The notes under the pieces are model-generated. The model was not told the DNA's origin. It ran no database searches and saw only the letters and a program-made list of their open reading frames with translations. Both the position numbers and the translations under genes were made by a program. Below, in pieces: positions 10,867 to 22,165 of a stretch of 64,000 nt of DNA (position 1 is its first letter; every line of letters starts with the position of its first letter). The DNA comes from Odiellus spinosus (Eukaryota; Arthropoda; Arachnida; Opiliones; Phalangiidae): positions 23,523,434 through 23,587,433 of the forward strand of contig OY987227.1 of the NCBI GenBank assembly GCA_963920705.1. The letters run 5' to 3'.

Positions 10867-13800
10867 TCATAAACAAATTGGCACTTTGACGGTAGCGAAG
10901 TGATAGTTAACCGAATGTTGTTCCCGTAGCAATACGATTGCTTTCAGTCTGTGTTTGGCTAAACTTTTTGCGTGATTTAACAGGCCGAGATAAGAACAAA
11001 ATCCATTTCCAGTATTAACAGCGTTGGTAAATGAGAAACTTCCGGCTAAGCTGTAACCGATAATTTTACGACTGCTCGAGTCAACAAGACCATCTCCATT
11101 TGGAATATTTTCGACGTAATTTTTGGCATTTTTTGTTTTACTTTTTTCTTTCACCGCTGTTTTGCGAGAAGGTTCGATGGGTCCTTTCATATTACAAGTC
11201 ATTTTGAAACGCGTCATTTCTTGATCATTTGGCAAACATACGCATGAGAATTGCGAAGCACTCGCTCCTTTTTCACATTTTATATTGACGTAAACAATGG
11301 CTTCTTTTAAGGTACTTTCTAAGCAAGTTTTAATTAGATTATCTACAGTCTCTTCCATAGGCTTCTCTAACAGTTCACTCAACAGTTTCAACTGACTTCG
11401 CTCGCGCAAGACGTAAAAATTATTAACTTTCGCATTAACATCATATTTTAGGGCCCATTGCGCTTCTAGATCAGTCCATAGAGGGTAGAATGGCGATACT
11501 ACACCCAAAACATCAAAATTTGGCCGCTTATTGGGAGGGTATTTGAAATGTTGCGTCCATAGTTCAGTACGTTTTTCCAGGGCAACTCTCCTTCCTTGAG
11601 TCGAGTCAGGATAACCACCAGGAAAAACGGGAACACCTTCTTCAATTCCGATACTCTCATCCTCTCTTAATCCTCCCACTCTAGCTTCTCGGTAAATAAA
11701 AGAGATCCAAAATGGCATAGCCCACCCAGAGGGTAAAATCACGTCACATCCGCCTTTGCCATCTAAAACCAAACCAAAGATATATTCCTGTTCCGTGGGT
11801 ATCGAGAGGGACTAGGTTTTTGTAAAAAATATGACCCTTTTTTCTGTAGATACAAAATGAAACCCCCAAGGTTGAGAGAGTACTTGTTTTTTCTTTAATG
11901 ATTACCCATTAGAATACTCGTAATTGATTGAAACAAGTACTAGCTCAAGCTGAGGACTAAGTAATATCTAATTGCGTTAACTAATCAAAATTAGAAGCTA
12001 TGAGACCAGTATCCTGTGTAGAGTAAAAGAAAAGATTTTACTGTAGCTGTAATTAGCAACTCCTGAATTTTGAATGACGATTAAAGGTATCCTGGATTCG
12101 GTTTGACCCAAACCATCAAGTTTTTCGCCTAATTATAATTAAATTAAAAATGTATTCTTGATTAAATCAGGTATTATCAATCTCAGTTCAAAGATTACAC
12201 TCTCACCATATTTTTGAAAAAATTCATTTCTCATTTGATTGATTTTGCTTGACGGCAACATTGTCCTTTTTACATTATCCCTTATTTCTTCATCCCAAAG
12301 AGGGGAACAGCAAGCTTCATGCGGAAATTCGACTATATTGGGAGCTTCTTCATTCGCATCAGGTATTGCCTTGGTTTTCTTAATAGGCAAACTAAACCTA
12401 GGATCTCGTACTGTTAGTCCCAAGACTACACCAATGGGTAACTCGGCTGAGGAACCCAAAATTGAGTGTTGTTTCCAAACCAAATTCTGACTCTCCAATA
12501 TTTTCATATTTTCTTTATCTTGGTAATAACGATGAAACCAAGAATCTGATTGAATGACTGTACCAACTTTGGAAAGATCAGAGCTTGGTAATCGCAACGA
12601 ATTATTTAAAACCGCTTGAGAAAGAGGTCCTCTTAGTCGAAACCGAATTAAGCGGTCTTTAAGGAGTATCATATTAACATTTTCATCGCCGACGAATTTA
12701 GGCAGTCTTTGAATCTGTGTTAAATCGCTTTCTCGAACCTCACTGACTTTGGCTTCATTTTTATCGCACTCCATTTGCTCTTCATTGTCGATTTTAATCT
12801 TCTTCGAAGTTGGTTCGTTATTGGGTAAATCAGCGGTACGTTTTGACAGTAGTTTTAAATTAAACAACAATATTAGAACCTCCTTTATTTCGTCATATAT
12901 GGTCGGATGACACCAAATCCAAAGTTGACGAATGGACTGGGCATCCTTCAAAATGTGTTTCGGGTTCCAAATAAAGGAAACGGGCCCGATGGCTTTGTAG
13001 GGAAATGTATTCGGATGGTATACTACGCAGTACCCTTCCCTGGTACCACACAAAAACATTTTTGCAGCAAAAGTCAACCCTGAAATAACATTTTTTTTTT
13101 TCCTAAATAGTTAACCGCATCTAATTCCACAACATTTCAAACCATTTACCTAATTTTGATGATGTTAACTGGTTTAGACCAGTTAATAAGACTGTTTCAG
13201 GGCCAAACAATTCAATACAACCATAATACGAAGTATCCTTGATAAATAATATCAACGATTTCAATTTTGATTTGTTGCCAAGTTTAAATTTGGTAAACTC
13301 GAGTTACCTGAATGAGGCAATGTTTGGCAGTGGCTCGATAGCTCGATCTGAAACTCTTATCATTGGAATGTAAGGGAAGCTTATATCCCCATTTCTCTAT
13401 CATCTTAAACCTTTTTGCGAACCAAATATGAGTTTCGAGCCAAATATTATTCCTAGCCCGACGTTCGTACTCTGATAAAAGATTGCTTGGTCGTCGTCGA
13501 TACTTTCTACTTGGACGCTTAGTCTTTTTCGCTTGGACTTTCTCAGCCTAGTCAAAAGTCTTACCATATTAAAAACTAAAAGGGACCTCAGCAAATTATT
13601 TTAAATATTATCCCCCATTGTTCTACAAATTTAAATCCAACAATTGGTTATTGGCCTAGCGCCCCATAAGGCCTCATTCCTCCCCTCTTCTTAAATAAGT
13701 TCTTGATTAAAAATGTTATAACCCTTAAAAACCTCTAATCAACACACATAATTTTAAAGTACCTCAGATGTTAATTTGTCCCTAATGCGTCTTGGTAGCC

Positions 13801-14107
13801 TTTTGATGTTGTGACTGACACTTCGGCGCCTCATGTGGAATGGTAATTGTTGACTCATTAACTTAGGATGCTTTTTCTTGGCATCAGCCATGGTCATCGC
13901 TATCTCTTGCGCCCGAGCATTGATAAACTTCATTACATTGATATCTGAAATTTATTACAATGTAGTTTTAATTACATATAACCATTTGGCATAAAATAAG
14001 CCTAGCAATATCTTGTCATGTACCATAGATAAATTCTTTCTTTGCATGTACTAACCTGTAGGAACCTCCGTACCATTGGATTCTATTTTAATCTTTTCAG
14101 ATGCCAT
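10867..14107 (-). CDS. POP1: Ribonuclease P/MRP protein subunit POP1
   Basis: Seven exons on the minus strand, in transcript order: 14107-14056, 13944-13763, 13547-13308, 13237-13150, 13079-12207, 12128-12042 and 11762-10867, joining in frame to about 805 residues. POP1 is the large protein subunit shared by nuclear RNase P (tRNA 5' processing) and RNase MRP (pre-rRNA processing). The N-terminal POP1 domain is in exons 2-3 (LPFHMRRRSVSHNIKRLPRR; THIWFAKRFKMIEKWGYKLP). Exon 5 begins GLTFAAKMFLCGTREGYCVVY and covers REGYC..GPVSFIWNP. Exon 6 gives EKLDGLGQTESRIPLIVIQN. Exon 7 has the POPLD signature CDVILPSGWAMPFWISFIYR. Reading past the exon 5 donor (GTGAGA) gives a false C-terminus ending at 12139. 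The exon 7 acceptor at TTTTAG|AT was chosen because only it keeps phase. The exon 4 acceptor is AAG, less usual. Confidence 0.92.
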
Positions 14108-14336
14108 TTCAAGATAAAACTTTTGAAATGGATGCTTATTAATATAACTTCAGTTGTCTGAAGTTAAACAATAACACAAAAACTTTATTCAACAAAAACC
14201 GAAAATGCCGTTAATGAACCGACGCACGTTGGAAGATAAAGACAAAAAAATGTCAAGAAACTAATGCAGACATCAAAAGTTGCAATGTTGCATATTGTAT
14301 TTCGAGGACGGAAATAAGCCCTAGTTGCTAAGAGTA

Positions 14337-14346
14337 TTAGCAGACG
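14337..14346 (-). promoter_or_regulatory. CGTCTGCT motif upstream of POP1
   Basis: Read in the direction of POP1 the site is CGTCTGCTAATA, about 230 bp upstream of the start codon at 14107. It is one of several gene-proximal copies of the same 8-mer (see 6225). Regulatory meaning is inferred. Confidence 0.3.
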
Positions 14347-14439
14347 CATAGGAACGATTGAGTTTTTCAGGGGTGGGCATTATGGCTCTACTGTAAGCAA
14401 ATAATTCTGCATCTGTAATGCCGCGGTAATCCATGTAAA

Positions 14440-15480
14440 CGGATTATCTTTTTTTTTGAGGAATACTTTTCAATGGTGATAATGATTTATTCATCAAGTC
14501 CTAAAGGTAATTTTGAGTATTTGTTAATCTAATCCTTATAAATAATTCCAAAAACAATTTCCGAGAGTGCTTTATTGGTATGATATACATTGTTTTTATA
14601 TTAGCCAAAAATAGGCCAAGGCTAAAAGCTTCCCGCCTTCCCTAATGTCGGTTAATAGATCTCTAATTAAATTATTTGGGACAATAATATCAACAAGGAG
14701 GGAGAAACAAACAATATTAAAATACTTTAATTATATATTACCAAAAACATATGTTTTACATAATGTAAAATTGGATTTGGTACTGTTCTGTTTGTTAAAA
14801 TGATACTTCTTATTATATAATTGATAACTCATTAAGTTTATTATTTGTACAAAATCATTACCATAAGGTCATTGCTCTCAACTTGACATTTCAGCGTGTT
14901 ACCAAATGTCTCGTTTAAGTGTATTCACAACAGGCACAACATGTTTTCCAATAGTTTAAAAAGACATTAATTATTTTAAATATTTTGTAGGTAAACGAAC
15001 GTTGAAATAATACCAAGTCATCCAGCATAGAAGCCATGGAGAAAGCTAAAATGCCGTTTTGAAAGACCACTCACCTTAAAATATTGAACCCTCCACTGAT
15101 CTGTAAGTAGACCAAAGGTTCTACCAACAACCTCTAGTACTTTCCAAGGCTTGGCGAGTGTGTTGATTCGCGTTTGTGAAATTTTCGTGTTATATTAAGT
15201 GTGAACATTTCTGGCCTAAGCTACGCATTATTTTGGATATTATGAACTCAAACAGCATTCATCATAGACCTTCAAACTGGTAAGTTTTTAATAAATTACA
15301 TGTTTGTGTTCTTTTTTTGTGAGTATATTAGCTTTATCGTGGTTATTTACGATATTGAAATCAAATAATTTAATACCAACAGTTGAGAATTGAGCGTAAT
15401 ATGATGTAATTATGAGACTTTTGGTGAGTTGGACCCAGGTTTTTTCACAAGTAGAATGATAACTTTTGGAGGTCTCCATT
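14440..15480 (+). repeat. Dispersed ~1-kb repeat, copy B
   Basis: Plus-strand partner of the inverted copy at 2560-3640. Shared blocks appear in the same order: TCAAGTCCTAAAGGTAATTT with TTGTTAATCTAATCC (about 14490-14540), GTAAAATTGGATTTGG (about 14765), CGCGTTTGTGAAATTTTCG (about 15170), GTGAACATTTCTG, and TAGACCTTCAAACTGGTAAG (about 15268) followed by TTTTTTTGTGAGTATATTAG. The CTG|GTAAGTTTT junction resembles a splice donor in both copies. No conserved protein frame is seen. The copy begins about 330 bp upstream of POP1's start codon, in opposite orientation. Confidence 0.6.
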
Positions 15481-15629
15481 TTCGTCTTAGCTACCTTTTT
15501 TTTGCTTTAATTTTGAGGCCCCTTTTAAGAGGATTTTGAAACCCCTTTCGTTTGTTTTCTAAGTCCTTTTATGTGGATTTGGGGTCCATTTGAAATTTTT
15601 ACGTAGGCTATAGCAGCCACTGCCAAATA

Positions 15630-18600
15630 CTACAAATAATAGCGACCTGGTTTTTTCCTCGTAATCTTAATTACTTACGAAAATTATAATTATATCGTTC
15701 AAATGCCTTTTAACGAGATAAAACCCGGTTAAAATCAACCAAATTCTCCTGATAATATATTTTGGGCGCCCTATGGAGATTAAGCATGGCGAAATCAGAT
15801 TTTAAATATTTTATTTAGACAAAACTAATTAGCTGATTGGTCTCAACTCGCTTTAATGGAAATAGGACCCCGAAATGAACCAGAATCCATCAAAAAAAGT
15901 TCCAGATTCGAAACTTTATTTTTGCTCATTTTCCAAAAACCGAAAAAAGGGAAAATGAAAATTTAAAATTTGGCCGAGTTCGAAAATGTCAAAAATAAAG
16001 TGTCGAATCTGGAACTTTTTTTGGTGGATTTCGGTCGCTTTTGGGGTCCTATTTCCATTAAAGCGAGTTGAGACCGATCCGTTAATCAGTTTTGTCAAAA
16101 TAAAATATTTAAAATCCAAATTCGCCATGTAAATTCTCATAGGGCGGAGATAATTTATTATTTGGAGTATTTGGTTCATTCTGACCGGGTTTTTTTCATC
16201 GTAATTAGTTACGAAAATTATAATTATATGGTTTAAATGCCTTTTAACGAGAAAAAACCCGCTTAAAATCAACCAAATAATTAAAATAAAATATTATTGG
16301 CGCCCTATGGAGATTAAGCATGGCGAAATCAGATTTTAAATATTTTATTTAGACAAAACTAATTAGCTGATTGGTCTCAACTCGCTTTAATGGAAATAGG
16401 ACCCCGAAATGAACCAGAATCCATCAAAAAAAGTTCCAGATTCGAAACTTTATTTTTGCTCATTTTCCAAAAACCGAAAAAAGGGAAAATGAAAATTTAA
16501 AATTTGGCCGAGTTCGAAAATGTCAAAAATAAAGTGTCGAATCTGGAACTTTTTTTGGTGGATTTCGGTCGCTTTTGGGGTCCTATTTCCATTAAAGCGA
16601 GTTGAGACCGATCCGTTAATCAGTTTTGTCAAAATAAAATATTTAAAATCCAAATTCGCCATGTAAATTCCCATAGGGCGGAGATAATTTATTATTTGGA
16701 GTATTTGGTTCATTCTGACCGGGTTTTTTTCATCGTAATTAGTTACGAAAATTATAATTATATGGTTTAAATGCCTTTTAACGAGAAAAAACCCGCTTAA
16801 AATCAACCAAATAATTAAAATAAAATATTATTGGCGCCCTATGGAGATTAAGCATGGCGAAATCAGATTTTAAATATTTTATTTAGACAAAACTAATTAG
16901 CTGATTGGTCTCAACTCGCTTTAATGGAAATAGGACCCCGAAATGAACCAGAATCCATCAAAAAAAGTTCCAGATTCGAAACTTTATTTTTGCTCATTTT
17001 CCAAAAACCGAAAAAAGGGAAAATGAAAATTTAAAATTTGGCCGAGTTCGAAAATGTCAAAAATAAAGTGTCGAATCTGGAACTTTTTTTGGTGGATTTC
17101 GGTCGCTTTTGGGGTCCTATTTCCATTAAAGCGAGTTGAGACCGATCCGTTAATCAGTTTTGTCAAAATAAAATATTTAAAATCCAAATTCGCCATGTAA
17201 ATTCCCATAGGGCGGAGATAATTTATTATTTGGAGTATTTGGTTCATTCTGACCGGGTTTTTTTCATCGTAATTAGTTACGAAAATTATAATTATATGGT
17301 TTAAATGCCTTTTAACGAGAAAAAACCCGCTTAAAATCAACCAAATAATTAAAATAAAATATTATTGGCGCCCTATGGAGATTAAGCATGGCGAAATCAG
17401 ATTTTAAATATTTTATTTAGACAAAACTAATTAGCTGATTGGTCTCAACTCGCTTTAATGGAAATAGGACCCCGAAATGAACCAGAATCCATCAAAAAAA
17501 GTTCCAGATTCGAAACTTTATTTTTGCTCATTTTCCAAAAACCGAAAAAAGGGAAAATGAAAATTTAAAATTTGGCCGAGTTCGAAAATGTCAAAAATAA
17601 AGTGTCGAATCTGGAACTTTTTTTGGTGGATTTTGGTCGCTTTTGGGGTCCTATTTCCATTAAAGCGAGTTGAGACCGATCCGTTAATCAGTTTTGTCAA
17701 AATAAAATATTTAAAATCCAAATTCGCCATGTAAATTCCCATATAGGGCGGATATAATTTATTATTTGGAGTATTTGGTTCATTCTGACCGGGGTTTTTC
17801 CTCGTAATTAGTTACGAAAATTATAATTATATGGTTTAAATGCCTTTTAACGAGAAAAAAACCCGCTTAAAATCAACCAAATAATTAAAATAAAATATTA
17901 TTGGCGCCCTATGGAGATTAAGCATGACGAAATCTGATTTTAAATATTTTATTTAGACAAAACTAATTAGCTGATTGGTCTCAACTCGCTTTAATGGAAA
18001 TAGGACCCCGAAATGAACCAGAATCCATCAAAAAAAGTTCCAGATTCGAAACTTTATTTTTGCTCATTTTCCAAAAACCGAAAAAAGGGAAAATGAAAAT
18101 TTAAAATTTGGCCGAGTTCGAAAATGTCAAAAATAAAGTGTCGAATCTGGAACTTTTTTTGGTGGATTTCGGTCGCTTTTGGGGTCCTATTTCCATTAAA
18201 GCGAGTTGAGACCGATCCGTTAATCAGTTTTGTCAAAATAAAATATTTAAAATCCAAATTTGCCATGTAAATTCCCATAGGGCGGAGATAATTTATTATT
18301 TGGAGTATTTGGTTCATTCTGACCGGGTTTTTTTCCTCGTAATTAGTTACGAAAATTATAATTATATGGTTTAAATGCCTTTTAACGAGAAAAAACCCGC
18401 TTAAAATCAACCAAATAATTAAAATAAAATATTATTGGCGCCCTATGGAGATTAAGCATGGCGAAATCAGATTTTAAATATTTTATTTAGACAAAACTAA
18501 TTAGCTGATTGGTCTCAACTCGCTTTAATGGAAATATGACCCCGAAATGAACCAGAATCCATCAAAAAAAGTTCCAGATTCGAAACTTTATTTTTGCTCA

Positions 18601-20240
18601 TTTTCCAAAAACCGAAAAAAGGGAAAATGAAAATTTAAAATTTGGCCGAGTTCGAAAATGTCAAAAATAAAGTGTCGAATCTGGAACTTTTTTTGGTGGA
18701 TTTTGGTCGCTTTTGGGGTCCTATTTCCATTAAAGCGAGTTGAGACCGATCCGTTAATCAGTTTTGTCAAAATAAAATATTTAAAATCCAAATTCGCCAT
18801 GTAAATTCCCATATAGGGCGGATATAATTTATTATTTGGAGTATTTGGTTCATTCTGACCGGGGTTTTTCCTCGTAATTAGTTACGAAAATTATAATTAT
18901 ATGGTTTAAATGCCTTTTAACGAGAAAAAACCCGCTTAAAATCAACCAAATAATTAAAATAAAATATTATTGGCGCCCTATGGAGATTAAGCATGGCGAA
19001 ATCAGATTTTAAATATTTTATTTAGACAAAACTAATTAGCTGATTGGTCTCAACTCGCTTTAATGGAAATATGACCCCGAAATGAACCAGAATCCATCAA
19101 AAAAAGTTCCAGATTCGAAACTTTATTTTTGCTCATTTTCCAAAAACCGAAAAAAGGGAAAATGAAAATTTAAAATTTGGCCGAGTTCGAAAATGTCAAA
19201 AATAAAGTGTCGAATCTGGAACTTTTTTTGGTGGATTTCGGTCGCTTTTGGGGTCCTATTTCCATTAAAGCGAGTTGAGACCGATCCGTTAATCAGTTTT
19301 GTCAAAATAAAATATTTAAAATCCAAATTCGCCATGTAAATTCCCATAGGGCGGATATAATTTATTATTTGGAGTATTTGGTTCATTCTGACCGGGTTTT
19401 TTCCTCGTAATTAGTTACGAAAATTATAATTATATGGTTTAAATGCCTTTTAACGAGAAAAAAACCCGCTTAAAATCAACCAAATAATTAAAATAAAATA
19501 TTATTGGCGCCCTATGGAGATTAAGCATGACGAAATCTGATTTTAAATATTTTATTTAGACAAAACTAATTAGCTGATTGGTCTCAACTCGCTTTAATGG
19601 AAATAGGACCCCGAAATGAACCAGAATCCATCAAAAAAAGTTCCAGATTCGAAACTTTATTTTTGCTCATTTTCCAAAAACCGAAAAAAGGGAAAATGAA
19701 AATTTAAAATTTGGCCGAGTTCGAAAATGTCAAAAATAAAGTGTCGAATCTGGAACTTTTTTTGGTGGATTTCGGTCGCTTTTGGGGTCCTATTTCCATT
19801 AAAGCGAGTTGAGACCGATCCGTTAATCAGTTTTGTCAAAATAAAATATTTAAAATCCAAATTCGCCATGTAAATTCCCATAGGGCGGAGATAATTTATT
19901 ATTTGGAGTATTTGGTTCATTCTGACCGGGTTTTTTTCCTCGTAATTAGTTACGAAAATTATAATTATATGGTTTAAATGCCTTTTAACGAGAAAAAACC
20001 CGCTTAAAATCAACCAAATAATTAAAATAAAATATTATTGGCGCCCTATGGAGATTAAGCATGGCGAAATCAGATTTTAAATATTTTATTTAGACAAAAC
20101 TAATTAGCTGATTGGTTTCAACTCGCTTTAATGGAAATAGGACCCCGAAATGAACCGAAATTTTTGGACATTTTCCAAAAAACGAAAAAAGGGAAAATGA
20201 AACTTTACGATTTTAGCCGAGGTCCAAAAATTATAAACGC
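15630..20240. repeat. Satellite array, 534-536-bp units made of inverted ~267-bp halves
   Basis: Eight near-identical units (reference points at 15916, 16450, 16984, 17518, 18054, 18588, 19123 and 19657) plus diverged edges. Each unit contains two palindrome centres about 267 bp apart. Around the first, the arm with CAACTCGCTTTAATGG and GTTCCAGATTCG is mirrored by CGAATCTGGAAC and CCATTAAAGCGAGTTG. Around the second, CGAGAAAAAACCCG is mirrored by CCGGGTTTTTTTC. Units 4 and 6 share marker variants (GGATTTTGGTCGC, CATATAGGGCGG), showing multi-unit duplication. The left edge (15630-15760) is diverged and the right edge breaks near 20154 into a shortened variant. The array holds repeated minus-strand open frames of up to 118 codons, which are by-products of the repeat. 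Confidence 0.93.
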
Positions 20241-20435
20241 CGTTGGGTTTTACCAGCAAATTAAAACCACTTAAAAACTTTTATCCACGACCCAAACATC
20301 GTCTTCTAAGGACTCGTGGGTTCATACAAATCTGGAATGCCTGGAAGTATCAGGGAATTTGTATCTTAACAAAAAATCAGGAAAATTCGAAAAATCTGTC
20401 ACAAATCAGGAAATTCATTGAAACTTTTAAAGTTA

Positions 20436-20581
20436 AGAGTCGGGGTCTGGGCAAGATATCTCTGATTATTTTATCTTTATTCCCTTATAAATCCAATGTA
20501 ATCAAAATATTTAACTGATTATTATTAATAATTAACTGATTATCCAAATATTTGTGGATTATCTTGTCCAAAACCCGACCT
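20436..20581. mobile_element. MITE with AGAGTCGGGG / CCCCGACCTCT-type ends, copy 1
   Basis: About 146 bp. The left end AGAGTCGGGGTCTGGGCAAG is mirrored by CTTGTCCAAAACCCGACCTT on the right; the interior has TAACTGATTATTATTAATAA. A better preserved copy is at 23225-23381. It lies about 200 bp after the end of the satellite array. Confidence 0.65.
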
Positions 20582-20766
20582 TTATTAGAGAACTTGGGCT
20601 GGAACGTCAAATAAGATCAGTGTTTGTAGAGTACTAAATAAACGCCCGATAAGCCATTTGAACGCGATAAGTAATAAAGGGACCATGAAATCCGGGAATT
20701 TCGAGTTAAACTGTTTTTAAGTGTAGCCAATTTAGGGAATTTTGATAGTTAGGGACCTCCTTCCAT

Positions 20767-21058
20767 CAAGAAGGATCAGATAAGGAGAGGAAAAGTGGGA
20801 ACGGCGCGGCTCCTACTGCGTCGGCCTAAACTCCCACTTTGGGAGAACGGGGGACAGACGGGGGTAGAGATGCTTCGTGGTAAATTGTTGTCACGTGGGT
20901 AAAACGAATCCTTTATGAGACGCGCTAGCTAGCGACCACGTGACAACAGTTTACCTCGAGAATTTCCTATCCCCCCTTTCCACCCGAGTGGGAGGTTGGC
21001 TCTTCTCTCTCTAACTCAACGCAGCCCCACTTTTCCTCTCCTTATCTGATCCTTCTTG
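20767..21058 (+). mobile_element. Foldback MITE with 7-bp target duplication, copy 1
   Basis: 292 bp, with near-perfect terminal repeats of about 34 bp: CAAGAAGGATCAGATAAGG on the left, mirrored on the right. It is flanked by the direct repeat CTTCCAT (20760-20766 and 21059-21065). A second, internal inverted repeat (TGTTGTCACGTGG / CCACGTGACAACA) surrounds GCTAGCTAGC, so most of the element can fold on itself. A second copy in the opposite orientation is at 30786-31066. There is no coding capacity. The 7-bp duplication does not fit the usual 8 bp of hAT; P- or Dada-type transposons are possible parents. Confidence 0.85.
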
Positions 21059-21065
21059 CTTCCAT

Positions 21066-22165
21066 TTTAGATTCAAAATTGCGTGGCACGAGCTCGTTTT
21101 TTACTAGGTTCAAGGGGCGTCTCCCACTAGTTAAAAGGGAGCTTACCTACTTCCCTTCTTTTTAGTTCTGCTCTAGACTAACCTTACGTATTAAAATTTA
21201 CGAGAAGTGTACCTGTTCATAACTAACTATACCGGAAATAGTATGGAAACCAAAAACTAGTCTTCTATCAAAGAATGTAGAGCATAAGGAATGGAAACTC
21301 TCTCGGCTCCCTTCGACCATAGTCCCCCTAAAGCCTCAACAATAAATACTTCCATCCATCCATCCTTGATTGTGGACATTTTCCTATGAATCATATATAT
21401 TAAAGGATAAGTCTCTCATTCCAATTCAAGATTATTGTATCAAAATATCTTATTTGTTGGCCGATTTTTGATGTTGTTGGTCTCATTTTGAAGCTCTCGT
21501 AGAGTATCATTATGATATAATTTTCTCCATGGGATAACACCTAAGCAGACGACGTTTCAGTCACGAATAATCTCTTGTTAATCAAAACTTATAATTAAAC
21601 GAGGTATTTACGTACGAAACACCAAAAAATAAATATTTTTGTTGAATATTAAATATATATTTTCATTAAGGATTACCAAAATAAATACGCGAAATTTTTT
21701 TTTTTTTCATCTTTCAAATCACTCTTAAGAGGACGGGTGTTCCTAAATTTTCCAGCTGGATGCAGCCTTCGCGTCCTTCGTTTTTCCAAAAAGATGCTGA
21801 AAATCTTTACTACACCCGTCTAAAAGGATCATCAGAGGCAGCCACCGGCAGCTGGACCATTTCTCCATCTTCTTCGATAGGAAAAAAAACCCGCTCTTTA
21901 AGATCTAAATAGGCCAGTAAACGAGTACGATTATACTTTGCCAAGCCGTAAACTAAGATTTCCGTGATAAAAGCTCGCAAAAATGGGGGAAAAAGACAAC
22001 ATTACGGACTGAAAAACTAGATCCAGAGGACGGTAACCAACTGGCGTCAAAAAGCAAAGAAAGAGAGACGCCAAATAAATAAAAACACAAATTATTGCAC
22101 TTTAATTATTAATATCTCGAGTATTTTTGCGTAACGGTAAAAAGGCGTAATAATTTAAATCAATT
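21066..22165. other. Spacer and probable 3' UTR of bHLH gene
   Basis: No supported gene. An isolated AAGCAGACGACGTTTCAG (about 21543) recalls the internal block of the TTAA MITE but lacks its ends. The right part, next to the bHLH stop codon at 22166, probably holds its 3' UTR on the minus strand. Confidence 0.4.

Noticed and set aside
12139-12206. C-terminal extension of the long POP1 exon ending FLI
   Set aside because: It reads through a GTGAGA donor into intron; the next exon restores the conserved TESRIP segment in phase.
15916-20013. Repeated minus-strand open frames of 74-118 codons
   Set aside because: They are the same frame in each satellite unit, with no conserved codon pattern and no family resemblance; the repeat structure explains them.
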